Below the pieces are notes generated by a model. The model saw nothing but the letters and a program-made list of their open reading frames with translations, searched no databases and was not told where the DNA came from. The position numbers were made by a program, and so were the translations under genes. 21,739 nucleotides of DNA from Mycobacterium sp. (GTDB lineage: Bacteria; Actinomycetota; Actinomycetes; Mycobacteriales; Mycobacteriaceae), in contig JAHFVB010000012.1 of the NCBI GenBank assembly GCA_023264755.1, positions 1 through 21,739 of the forward strand, in the 5' to 3' direction. This document shows, piece by piece, positions 15,941 to 21,739 of this stretch. The first letter of the stretch is position 1, and each line of letters begins with the position of its first letter.

Positions 15941-15995
15941 TCGCTGGCGTTTATGTCGGGAAAGTGTCGGATGACCACCGGCGGGCCCGCCCGCC

Positions 15996-16022
15996 AAGGG
16001 TGTCCACCAAAAGGACACCCTT
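15996..16022. terminator. Strong 10-bp hairpin, probable bidirectional terminator
   Basis: AAGGGTGTCC at 15996-16005 pairs perfectly with GGACACCCTT at 16013-16022 across the 7-base loop ACCAAAA. The A-rich start and T-rich end of the stem allow function in both directions. A 12-base perfect palindrome GGCGGGCCCGCC lies just upstream at 15980-15991. It would insulate the element from host transcription. Confidence 0.55.
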
Positions 16023-16197
16023 CCGTCGCCGTCCGATGATCAGCCGCTCATCCAAGGCGCAGCCACGAATGAACAGGTGCGTCGAGCCGCGCGCGAAGCT
16101 GCTCATTCTCGGAACGCTGGCTGCCGCGTCGAAAAAGGGGTCGTGGTCGGCACCGCCGGCGTGCTGGAATAGCACCCAACGAGAGGCAGGTCGTGCC

Positions 16198-16257
16198 ATG
16201 GGCGAGCGACTAGAGCAGGCGTTGTCAGAAGCTGCCAAGATCGAACTGAGGGCTCTT
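16198..16257 (+). pseudogene. 5' fragment of the ribbon-helix-helix gene, out of frame with its domain
   Basis: ATG 16198 starts a frame encoding MGERLEQALSEAAKIELRAL, preceded by AGAGGCAGG. It then loses similarity at about 16257. The paralogous gene that follows has ELRALMDEE in one frame. Here ELRAL and the following DQAAAE are in different frames, and removal of two bases (CA before TGG) explains the difference. This is therefore probably the true N-terminus of the next feature, separated by a frameshift. Confidence 0.5.
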
Positions 16258-16495
16258 GGACCAGGCGGCCGCAGAAGCCGAGGCTGCCCGCGACGAGGAC
16301 CAGGACGCGCCGCTGCCGCCACACGTGAAGGTGAGCCGGCCGAACCTGGCGCGCAGCCGGGTATTGGAAGTGCGGCTCAACCCTGAGGAATACGAAGCGC
16401 TCGAGCGTTTGGCCAAGGGGCGAGGACTGCCAATGCGGACGATCGCACGGGCGTTACTGCTGAGGTGGCTCGACGGGCAAGCCGAGCAACCGTGA
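16256..16495 (+). CDS. Ribbon-helix-helix (CopG/Arc-like) protein, antitoxin-like, N-terminus frameshifted
   Basis: A 79-residue frame from TTG 16256. An acidic linker (AAAEAEAARDEDQDAPLPPHV) leads to VSRPNLARS, followed by a C-terminal ribbon-helix-helix candidate VLEVRLNPEEYEALERLAKG and RTIARALLLRWLDG. Such proteins bind DNA as dimers and often serve as antitoxins or element regulators. The natural start was probably ATG 16198, now in another frame. Initiation at TTG 16256 would still give the complete DNA-binding domain, so activity may be kept. The stop overlaps the next gene's GTG by GTGA. No toxin gene is recognisable downstream, where only small frames occur. Confidence 0.55.
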   Translation: MDQAAAEAEAARDEDQDAPLPPHVKVSRPNLARSRVLEVRLNPEEYEALERLAKGRGLPMRTIARALLLRWLDGQAEQP

Positions 16496-16647
16496 CGATG
16501 GACAACGACGAACTGCGAGCCCTCATGGACGAGGAGGCACGCGCTGCCGAGGTGGCCGCCGATGAGCCAGACGACGGCGCGCCGCTGCCCGCTCACGTGA
16601 CCGTGAGCCGGGCGAATCGGGCCCGGGGCCAGTCGGAGCACCCGTGA
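16492..16647 (+). CDS. Paralogue of the preceding gene lacking the ribbon-helix-helix domain
   Basis: A short frame of 49-51 residues starting at GTG 16492 or ATG 16498. Its sequence ELRALMDEEARAAEVAADEP then DDGAPLPAHVTVSRANRAR aligns with the linker of the previous gene (DEDQDAPLPPHVKVSRPNLAR), and its last residues GQSEHP match that gene's GQAEQP. The roughly 40-residue DNA-binding domain between these parts is missing without loss of frame. It is best read as a tandem duplicate with an internal in-frame deletion. It may be inert, or act as a partner-binding fragment. The stop again overlaps the next start by GTGA. Confidence 0.45.
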   Translation: MTMDNDELRALMDEEARAAEVAADEPDDGAPLPAHVTVSRANRARGQSEHP

Positions 16648-16766
16648 CACCAGCACGCGCCCGCAGCGCGTCGCCCGAGCTCAAACGAATCCACGCAGAG
16701 GGCCAGGCCGCCGACGTCGGCGCGGCGCACCGGTACCGCGGGCACCTCGTGCTCGCGGCGGTCTGA
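16644..16766 (+). CDS. Tiny unknown frame (40 residues), possibly 5' part of a broken gene
   Basis: GTG 16644 overlaps the previous stop (GTGA) and opens a frame TPARARSASPELKRIHAEGQ continuing to a hydrophobic end HLVLAAV before TGA 16764. The composition in the middle looks coding, but no family is recognised. The next small frame is in another phase and continues from the same point, so the two could be halves of one gene split by a frameshift near 16760. The overlap pattern is the main support. Confidence 0.35.
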   Translation: MTPARARSASPELKRIHAEGQAADVGAAHRYRGHLVLAAV

Positions 16767-16783
16767 GGCGGAGGGTACCGGCG

Positions 16784-16906
16784 GTGCTCGATGACGCGAT
16801 CCGCCAACTGGCCGTGCAGACCGGCGATGAGTGGCGCGAAACGGCCGTGCTTCACGCGAAGCTCACAACTCGTTCTCGCCGAGTCGATGCGGTCCGTCGT
16901 GCCTAA
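16784..16906 (+). CDS. Tiny unknown frame (40 residues), possibly 3' part of a broken gene
   Basis: GTG 16784 follows GGAGGG by 8 bases, a good ribosome binding site. The product LDDAIRQLAVQTGDEWRETA followed by VLHAKLTTRSRR is helical and basic at the end. No family is recognised. It ends at TAA 16904-16906, overlapping the stop of the convergent membrane protein gene. It may be an independent small gene or the tail of the frame that begins at 16644. Confidence 0.38.
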   Translation: MLDDAIRQLAVQTGDEWRETAVLHAKLTTRSRRVDAVRRA

Positions 16907-17568
16907 CCGGGTTCTGATTCATCGACGTCCGACTCGAGCTCGCGCATGCTGAATCGCGAATCGCCGAGCGCCGACATTGCCCGCGCCACATCGAGAGTCA
17001 GTAAGTCATCGATCTGCTGCGCCGAGAGTCGGATATTGCCGTCGACTGCACGTCGCACGACTTCGTCGCGGAGTTCCTTCCGCGCGAGCACGTGGTTTTC
17101 GACATCAGCGGCGAGGGCGGCGTTGAGTCGGCGCCGCGCCGGCCAATCCCGGATCGTTCGGAGCACAACCACGGCGGCGACAATCCCCACTCCGAGCACG
17201 AACTCCATCGGGTTCGAGTAGCGGATGCTTTCGACGGTCGTGATGGTGTCCTGGGTCGCGTTGTTCTCATCCAGGTATCGCGAGACGGCTGGCGCGAGGA
17301 TCGCGGCGGGTATCGCCACCGAACCGCGTCGGCCAAACATGGGCCCTCCCCACGCGTCGGCGGCAAACAGGTATTCGTCATACTCGCTGTCCGTGATCCA
17401 GCCAGTCGGACGGCGCAAGATCGCCCACTCGGCTTCAGCGACCACAGCACGGAATTGCAGCTCGCCGGCGAACTGGCAGACCGTATCGAGGTCGTCGACA
17501 ACTTGGCGGATCACTTCTACGGGCGCCCCCGCACCAAGGTCGACAGTTACCTCTACTCGACGTGCCAT
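16903..17568 (-). CDS. Membrane-anchored protein of unknown function inside the element
   Basis: A 221-residue protein. An N-terminal soluble region opens like a small alpha/beta domain (RRVEVTVDLGAGAPVEVIRQ). A moderately hydrophobic stretch lies at about 83-96, and one clear transmembrane segment at about 121-138 (MEFVLGVGIVAAVVVLRTI) is followed by basic DWPARRRLN. The C-terminal helical region ends in an acidic tail (ESDVDESEPG). I know no family. The start ATG 17568 follows TACCAT by 6 bases, which suggests a leaderless mRNA; the frame is open further back but that part reads like noise. It stands alone on the minus strand and may be an accessory or exclusion gene of the element, which is speculation. 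Confidence 0.6.
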   Translation of the reverse strand: MARRVEVTVDLGAGAPVEVIRQVVDDLDTVCQFAGELQFRAVVAEAEWAILRRPTGWITDSEYDEYLFAADAWGGPMFGRRGSVAIPAAILAPAVSRYLDENNATQDTITTVESIRYSNPMEFVLGVGIVAAVVVLRTIRDWPARRRLNAALAADVENHVLARKELRDEVVRRAVDGNIRLSAQQIDDLLTLDVARAMSALGDSRFSMRELESDVDESEPG

Positions 17569-17574
17569 GCGGGC

Positions 17575-17580
17575 ATGGTA
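17575..17580 (-). promoter_or_regulatory. -10 box TACCAT for the leaderless membrane protein gene
   Basis: On the minus strand TACCAT fits TANNNT and lies 6 bases before the ATG, with no ribosome binding site between. This is the spacing expected for leaderless initiation. Confidence 0.4.
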
Positions 17581-17746
17581 GCGAGCCCACGGACTGCCGC
17601 CCGTCAACGCACAGTTTTGCCCGACGTCCACGCCGGAGTTGTGGGCTGCCAACCTTGGCGCGGATCTCGTCGTCGACCGTTTTAACATCGAGCAGCATCG
17701 GCGCGCCACCAAGAGACTGGCTCAGAGGCCCGCAACGCTCGACGGG

Positions 17747-18424
17747 ATGTCGCGCCGCAACCACCAGACCACCGGACCCATGTTCATCCGCCGCGGCGGG
17801 GAGTATCGCGATCCTGACGGCCACCTGGCCGCGGCCCTCGGGGCGCTCTGCATGGCGGTCGGCGAGCTCACCGCACAGCGCACAGCGCGGATCCAAGACC
17901 GGCCCGTCACGGCGCCGTGCCTGGTCGATCAGCTCGCCGAGGCGCTCGCGGGGCAGCAGGGCACCGGCAGAGGCGGGGCGGCCCGCTCGTTGCCTCTCGT
18001 GTGGGTCGACGCCGCCGACCTGCTCAACGGGATCGACGTCGCTTTGAGTGCGTGGGACCGCGGATTGCCGCCAGCCCGGATCCCGCTGGACCCCACGCCG
18101 ACCACGACGGCCGACCACCTTCGCGCGCTGACAGGCCGGGCGTGGCGGCCGCAAGACTTGGCCCGCATAGAGAAGCTGACCGCGGCGCTGACCGAGTGGA
18201 CGACCGCCATCGAGGCGCTACTCGATCCGCCGTCACGGATGTACCTGTCGGCACCCTGCCCGGTGTGCGGTGAGTCGTTCACCCACCCTACGGACAGGGC
18301 CGGCGAACAGGTACGGGTGCCGGTGCTCACGGTCGACGCGATGAATGGCGCCGAATGCCTTGCACGCGAAGCGTTCTGGGCACCAACGCTGTTCGGATAC
18401 CTGTCGACGGTGCTCGATGAGTAG
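17747..18424 (+). CDS. Mycobacteriophage-type protein (DUF7341-like) with a partial Cys zinc motif
   Basis: About 225 residues from ATG 17747. The arrangement GPMFIRRGGEYRDPDGHLAA, then SLPLVWVDAADLLNGIDVAL, then RALTGRAWRPQDLARIEKLT, then APCPVCGESF recalls a protein common in mycobacteriophages and mycobacterial prophages. Its function is unknown. Phage relatives, as I remember them, carry a second Cys pair; here only one Cys (AECLAREAFW) follows, so zinc binding may be incomplete. The frame is open back to TTG 17639, but the extra 36 residues are doubtful and no strong ribosome binding site marks either start. High GC separates it from the low-GC operon that begins about 50 bases downstream, which is convergent with it. 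Confidence 0.6.
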   Translation: MSRRNHQTTGPMFIRRGGEYRDPDGHLAAALGALCMAVGELTAQRTARIQDRPVTAPCLVDQLAEALAGQQGTGRGGAARSLPLVWVDAADLLNGIDVALSAWDRGLPPARIPLDPTPTTTADHLRALTGRAWRPQDLARIEKLTAALTEWTTAIEALLDPPSRMYLSAPCPVCGESFTHPTDRAGEQVRVPVLTVDAMNGAECLAREAFWAPTLFGYLSTVLDE

Positions 18425-18478
18425 ACCGCGGACGTGCCCGAGTAGTGATGGATTCGGCATCGACCAAGTTTCGGAGCC

Positions 18479-19486
18479 CTATTCCAACGACTTTCGGGAG
18501 TCGGAAAGGTAATCGAGATCCAGGCTTTCGGTGGATAAGACGCGCGACAACGGAAAGTCGTCCACCACCGCAAGTTCGGCACTTACGGAGTCCACGAAAC
18601 CCCCGAAGAGGCCCTTCGTGGCAGCGACGGCCTCACATTGCAGAGCCCATGCCTCAGCGAGATACTGCCAAGCGTAATACTTCTCGGTCGGAGTCCGTTC
18701 CTCCTTGAGGAGGTACTCTGCATAATTGTTGACGTGCTTCGCGAGATCTCCACTTGATGGAGGTTGCAAGTTTCGTGGGGCGTCGCCATCCCCTTCGTCG
18801 TCGAATTCCATTGAGGCTAAGCCTGGTTCAAGAATGACGATGAGTGTCAGTTCGTATGGCGGCTTCGTCCAGTCCTCGCACGCCACTCTGAACGAGTGCA
18901 CACCGGTGAGTGCGCGTCCTAGTGGAGAGGTCTCCTTGCGGGCCTTGGATTGGAGTGCCTTCTGCAACGGGATAAGGCATTCGGAAACCTCGTCAGGGTA
19001 TGCGAATCGTCCGAACCGACGCGAGACCGAGAACGCGAATTCTCGGACCTCTTGGTCGGTCTCCACCCCAGCGACGCGGTGGCAACCAAGTAGTGCTGTC
19101 TTGAACACGGTCGTGATGGCGTCAAGGTCCGCAAAATAGTCGGACCCAATCCTCGGCAGCGCAACGAACTGAGTTCGTTTGCCGGAAGCTGCCTCTCGCA
19201 GATCTTCTGGGTGTTCAATCCGGACAACGGGAGCGATCTGGACGCGATCACGGTGAGGCAGTGAGGCATCGCAGGATTGGCTGACAATGACCGCACCGTC
19301 GGCTGTGTCCACTGGGAGCGGCGTCCATTCATGGTCGAACACAAATGCCTTCGCGCTCGTGAAGACATCGCCCTGCCGCCATTGGCGGCATGAGTCGGCG
19401 AGTTCAGGCCGCAGCCGAGACTTTGCCGCGTCGGGATCACCAACCGTGAGCCCGAGTAGGGCTAGGACCCTCCCCATACCCCACAC
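18479..19486 (-). CDS. Third gene of the TIGR04255 operon, SQSCD-motif protein of unknown function
   Basis: A 335-residue soluble protein without a recognised domain. Early on it has CRQWRQGDVF and then VIVSQSCDASLPHRDRVQIA with the SQSCD motif at residues 69-73. This resembles proteins in which a conserved SQxCD followed by an APVV strand marks an uncharacterised family found near accessory genes. Further regions include REFAFSVSRRFGRFAYPDEV and the aromatic stretch TEKYYAWQYLAEAWALQCEA. The GTG at 19486 lies two bases after the upstream gene's stop, so translation is probably coupled; ATG 19477 is an alternative. The DNA is markedly less GC-rich than neighbouring phage genes (29 of 60 at 18481-18540), consistent with separate acquisition. 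A toxin or effector role is possible but not shown. Confidence 0.72.
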   Translation of the reverse strand: MWGMGRVLALLGLTVGDPDAAKSRLRPELADSCRQWRQGDVFTSAKAFVFDHEWTPLPVDTADGAVIVSQSCDASLPHRDRVQIAPVVRIEHPEDLREAASGKRTQFVALPRIGSDYFADLDAITTVFKTALLGCHRVAGVETDQEVREFAFSVSRRFGRFAYPDEVSECLIPLQKALQSKARKETSPLGRALTGVHSFRVACEDWTKPPYELTLIVILEPGLASMEFDDEGDGDAPRNLQPPSSGDLAKHVNNYAEYLLKEERTPTEKYYAWQYLAEAWALQCEAVAATKGLFGGFVDSVSAELAVVDDFPLSRVLSTESLDLDYLSDSRKSLE

Positions 19487-19488
19487 AG

Positions 19489-20169
19489 CTATGCGCCGAC
19501 TTCACCCACCTGCACACGCAGGGGATCACGGGTCGCTCCAACTAAACGCTCGGCACCGAACGGTGCGCCCCACGTCGGGCCTGTGGACTGTTCTCGACGG
19601 AGGCGGTCGACGACGCTCAATCCGTCAGGCCCGACCTGCAGAAGTCGGGCGCGGACCATGTCGGGCTCCGAATGGGGAACCTCAGCGTTGATGGCTCGAA
19701 CAACCGCCGAAAACGCCCGCAAGCGGCGAGCGTTCGACTCATTGAGCCGTCCACCGTTGGCCCACATGTGCACGGCGCGACGTGAGACTCCGAAGACCTT
19801 GCCCAATTGGTCCCACGTAAGCCCAGAATGGTCCTTTATCCACACAACCTCGTCTCGGTCGCTCCGCGAGTCGACTCGACTAGTTCGCGATGCGACCAGC
19901 ACCGCGGTTCGCTGCGTTGCCGGAGCGAATTCGCCACGGTCAGTGCGCCTTTCGACACCAGGTGGAGTGAGGGAACCGTATGGACCGCCAATGGATGTGC
20001 CAGTTAAGCCGCCAAAGACAGCGAGACCAGTCAACAGAATCGATGCTCCCGCCTTTCGGGCGTGCGGCCATTGCTGATCATCCGCATAGGCGGTCGGTGC
20101 GCTGGTTCCGAACTTGCTGAATTTGTACTCAGCAATAGGGTTGCGATGGTCGGCAACCGAAGAAGTCAC
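19489..20169 (-). CDS. Second gene of the TIGR04255 operon: helix-turn-helix protein with a transmembrane segment
   Basis: A 226-residue protein. Residues about 41-62 (GASILLTGLAVFGGLTGTSI) form a single hydrophobic segment. Residues about 108-133 (VVWIKDHSGLTWDQLGKVFG, then VSRRAVHMWANG) are a classical XRE-type helix-turn-helix. The C-terminal part is helical and charged. A DNA-binding domain on a membrane-anchored chain is unusual and suggests signal transduction from the membrane or a second use of the fold. The start GTG 20169 overlaps the stop of the first gene (GTGA), and its ribosome binding site GGAGGT lies inside the last codons of that gene. It may also regulate the operon through the repeats at 20986-21005. 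Confidence 0.75.
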   Translation of the reverse strand: MTSSVADHRNPIAEYKFSKFGTSAPTAYADDQQWPHARKAGASILLTGLAVFGGLTGTSIGGPYGSLTPPGVERRTDRGEFAPATQRTAVLVASRTSRVDSRSDRDEVVWIKDHSGLTWDQLGKVFGVSRRAVHMWANGGRLNESNARRLRAFSAVVRAINAEVPHSEPDMVRARLLQVGPDGLSVVDRLRREQSTGPTWGAPFGAERLVGATRDPLRVQVGEVGA

Positions 20170-20984
20170 TGCGCACCTCCAAAAGCAACGAGGAAATTCT
20201 CGGTCACTGCCCAGCGAAAAAACTGATACGCCCGCAGCGCCAAATCGCGGACCTCCTCATAGATGTTGCCGTCGATCTGTGTACCTGGCGTGAACTCATG
20301 AAATGAGTCCATGTCGAGTATCCACGTCGGGTATCCGTATGACGGACCGGGGTTTTCGATGCTAGTGCCTTCTGGGAGTAACCCCCATCGCGCCAGGAAT
20401 GATGCGCTGTCCGGAAAGTTGTAGCGGGCCTCGGTCAGCGCGGAGACTAACGGAGCAGCCTCGTCCTGGCACATCGAGATGCCAAGAACCTCGGGTCGCA
20501 GCAAATCTGGCAACTTATCCAGTTGCTCTCGCGCAGTGAGTTGGTTGATGTAGCGCACTCCGAGTCGTTCGATATACGGCACCGGGACATGCTGGTTCAG
20601 GGCATCCCAGGCGTCGGTGAGTCGCTGAGCAAAATCTCTCCGCCGAACGTACTGGGAGGTGTCGATGCTCAGGAAGGTGCCGCAGAAGGTGATCTGCCAG
20701 GCACGATCTCCGCTAATCAGCCGCCAAAGGCGGGTGGGGCTGCGGCTTTCGCTGAGACCTTCCGAAGTGATGGTCACGCCAATTTCGTGTCCCACCTCCA
20801 TCAGCGGGTACTGGTCGGCGAGTGCCTCGGCAATACTCGTCGCCACCGCGTCCTCGTTGGTCGAGAATCGCGTTAGGTGGGGAAACTTGACCTGCGCAAT
20901 CGTGCGCACAAGCGGTGCCGACGGTAGCGGCACGTTGCCGCTGTCGGGGTCTCGAAACGCAAAAGGGTGAGCGGTTGTCGCCAT
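20166..20984 (-). CDS. TIGR04255 family protein, first gene of the low-GC operon
   Basis: A 272-residue soluble protein of the sporadically distributed TIGR04255 family. Characteristic parts are PSAPLVRTIAQVKFPHL at about 21-37, RLWRLISGDRAWQITF at 85-100 followed by FLSIDTSQYVRRRDF, the signature YIERLGVRYINQL at 137-149, and the C-terminal AYQFFRWAVTENFLVAFG. Family members are patchily distributed and often lie in accessory regions; no biochemical function is established as far as I know. The length matches the family. ATG 20984 follows TACAGT by 7 bases, so the mRNA is probably leaderless. It is the promoter-proximal gene of a three-gene operon with overlapping or near-touching ends. Its low GC relative to the flanks indicates transfer. 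Confidence 0.85.
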   Translation of the reverse strand: MATTAHPFAFRDPDSGNVPLPSAPLVRTIAQVKFPHLTRFSTNEDAVATSIAEALADQYPLMEVGHEIGVTITSEGLSESRSPTRLWRLISGDRAWQITFCGTFLSIDTSQYVRRRDFAQRLTDAWDALNQHVPVPYIERLGVRYINQLTAREQLDKLPDLLRPEVLGISMCQDEAAPLVSALTEARYNFPDSASFLARWGLLPEGTSIENPGPSYGYPTWILDMDSFHEFTPGTQIDGNIYEEVRDLALRAYQFFRWAVTENFLVAFGGAQ

Positions 20985-20985
20985 G

Positions 20986-21005
20986 CTTCACACTGTACTT
21001 CACAC
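20986..21005 (-). promoter_or_regulatory. Leaderless promoter of the TIGR04255 operon between direct repeats, candidate operator
   Basis: On the plus strand CTTCACAC occurs at 20986-20993 and again at 20998-21005, separated by TGTA. On the minus strand the -10 box TACAGT (20992-20997) lies between and partly inside these repeats, 7 bases before the ATG. A 12-base repeat period covering the -10 suits a repressor, and the helix-turn-helix protein of the operon is the obvious candidate. Direct evidence is lacking. Confidence 0.45.
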
Positions 21006-21166
21006 CCACGACACGGAGTAACAAATGGACAACCGCGTGGCAATCAAGGGTACCGCGTCAAACAGTGGCAGAGCTACCCCCAGCAAACACGCATGGCGCC
21101 TCTATTCCCACTGTCGGTCAACCAGCGGAACTGTCGACTAGCTCCGCGAACGCGTACCTGACCGGC

Positions 21167-21739
21167 ATGGGCGCGGTGACTCAGGCGAAGCGACTGCGGC
21201 TGATCCTGACCGGCATGTTCGGGATGGCCGTTCGGTTCGACGTGCTCGCAATCAATCCGATCCGCGAGACGAAGACGACCATGACCGCGCGCCGGCCGGT
21301 GCGCGCTGCGACGCCTGCGGAGTTCGCGCAAATCAGGGCCGCAGTCGCGGAGTACTGCGGCCGCGAGCGGCCGGGCCCTCGCGACGGTGCGGCGCGGCTG
21401 CTGGTGGCGTTCGTCGAATGCTTGGCCGCGACCGGTGGTCGGCCGAACGAGGTTCTCGCGATCGAATGGCCTGACGTTGACCTGCTGGCGGATCCGCCGG
21501 TGCTCACGATCACGGGCACGCTGATAGATCACGGCCGGATCGCCGGCCGGCCATTGCATAGACAGGACAAACGCAAAGGTGGCGCTCCACCGCACACAGT
21601 TGTGTTGCCGCGATTCGGCGTCGACGCGTTGACGGCGCTAGTGGCGGATACAGGCGGCCTGGCCGGTCCGGTGTTCGTGACCCGTTCGGGTGGTTGGGTA
21701 TCTCTGGCGAACATGCGGCGCGCTTTGCGGGCTGCGCTG
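21167..21739 (+). CDS. int: Tyrosine-type phage integrase, partial (C-terminus outside window, N-terminus apparently missing)
   Basis: From ATG 21167 the frame reads through to the edge. The end of the core-binding domain is clear (GAVTQAKRLRLILTGMFGMA then INPIRET). The catalytic domain follows with ATGGRPNEVLAIEWPDVDL, containing the first catalytic Arg, and then the beta-hairpin lysine region QDKRKGG. The second Arg, His and Tyr lie beyond the window. Similarity can be followed back only to about 21131 (LSTSSANAYL). Bases 21006-21130 are open in the same frame but do not resemble an arm-binding domain, so perhaps 100 or more N-terminal residues are missing. The loss coincides with the edge of the low-GC island. 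If truncated, the element is probably fixed in place unless another integrase helps. Confidence 0.8.
   Translation, partial: MGAVTQAKRLRLILTGMFGMAVRFDVLAINPIRETKTTMTARRPVRAATPAEFAQIRAAVAEYCGRERPGPRDGAARLLVAFVECLAATGGRPNEVLAIEWPDVDLLADPPVLTITGTLIDHGRIAGRPLHRQDKRKGGAPPHTVVLPRFGVDALTALVADTGGLAGPVFVTRSGGWVSLANMRRALRAAL

Larger units (their letters stand above)
15800..21739. mobile_element. Integrated genetic element (left junction at a tRNA 3' end, right end outside the window)
   Basis: The region begins at a 3'-only tRNA fragment, contains phage-like and accessory genes, many of them damaged or tiny, and ends with a tyrosine integrase reading off the right edge. The gene content left of it is ordinary chromosome. 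The orientation of the tRNA fragment predicts that the complete tRNA gene lies at the right end, outside the window. No structural phage genes are visible, so it is a satellite, integrative element or prophage remnant rather than a complete prophage. Bases 15836-16197 hold repeats and a hairpin but no gene I can support. Confidence 0.7.

Noticed and set aside
15847..15944. Short CRISPR array
   Set aside because: Only two exact repeats and one degenerate copy with unequal spacing, and no cas genes; attachment-site arm repeats explain them better.
15880..16386. 168-residue plus-strand frame at the left end of the element
   Set aside because: Its first 100 residues cross the direct repeats and the strong hairpin. 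Only the part from 16198 resembles a protein, and that is the frameshifted N-terminus of the ribbon-helix-helix gene.
21006..21166. Upstream extension of the integrase frame as a normal N-terminus
   Set aside because: The frame is open, but it would run through the operon promoter and does not resemble an arm-binding or complete core-binding domain.

Overview
The window is GC-rich actinobacterial DNA, most likely from a Mycobacterium/Mycolicibacterium-type chromosome. The evidence is codon bias toward G/C in third positions, frequent GTG and TTG starts, several starts placed 6-8 nt behind a TANNNT -10 box (leaderless style), a 13E12/DUF222 HNH protein tail at the left edge, and mycobacteriophage-like genes on the right. 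No species can be named from the sequence alone.

Bases 1-15790 look like ordinary chromosome. From left to right they hold the tail of a DUF222-HNH protein, an MgtA-type P-type ATPase, a convergent YfcE-like phosphodiesterase, a membrane GGDEF-EAL cyclic-di-GMP protein, a SnoaL-like protein, a full-length phosphoketolase, a convergent VanY-like D,D-carboxypeptidase, an FAD-dependent oxidoreductase, a small unknown protein, and a two-gene operon of a soluble MgtE-N/CBS protein and an NRAMP-fold transporter. Two small genes follow. Magnesium is a theme: the window holds an MgtA pump and an NRAMP-like carrier that keeps the metal-site Asp but lacks the transition-metal Asn and Met. That carrier is cotranscribed with what looks like the detached sensor part of MgtE. 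The operon is preceded by a structured leader of about 245 nt with an 11-codon reading frame containing Glu-Pro-Pro-Ser-Pro, its start in one hairpin and its stop in the next. This resembles in principle the proline-rich leader peptides of enterobacterial mgtA, and is one of the two best candidates for something undescribed.

From 15800 to the right edge the DNA is an integrated element. It starts with a 36-nt 3' fragment of a tRNA gene (probably tRNA-Arg) that looks like an att junction. It continues with direct repeats, a strong hairpin, a duplicated and damaged ribbon-helix-helix gene pair, small unknown genes, a membrane-anchored unknown, and a mycobacteriophage-type protein, and ends in a tyrosine integrase that runs off the window and seems to lack its N-terminal part.

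Inside that element lies a sharply less GC-rich island (about 48-50% in hand-counted lines against about 75% just outside), roughly 18430-21130. It holds a compact leftward three-gene operon: a TIGR04255-family protein, a protein with one transmembrane segment and a helix-turn-helix, and a protein with an SQSCD motif. Location, composition, translational coupling and a repeat-flanked leaderless promoter make it a good candidate for an uncharacterised accessory, possibly anti-phage, system. The defence role is inference only.
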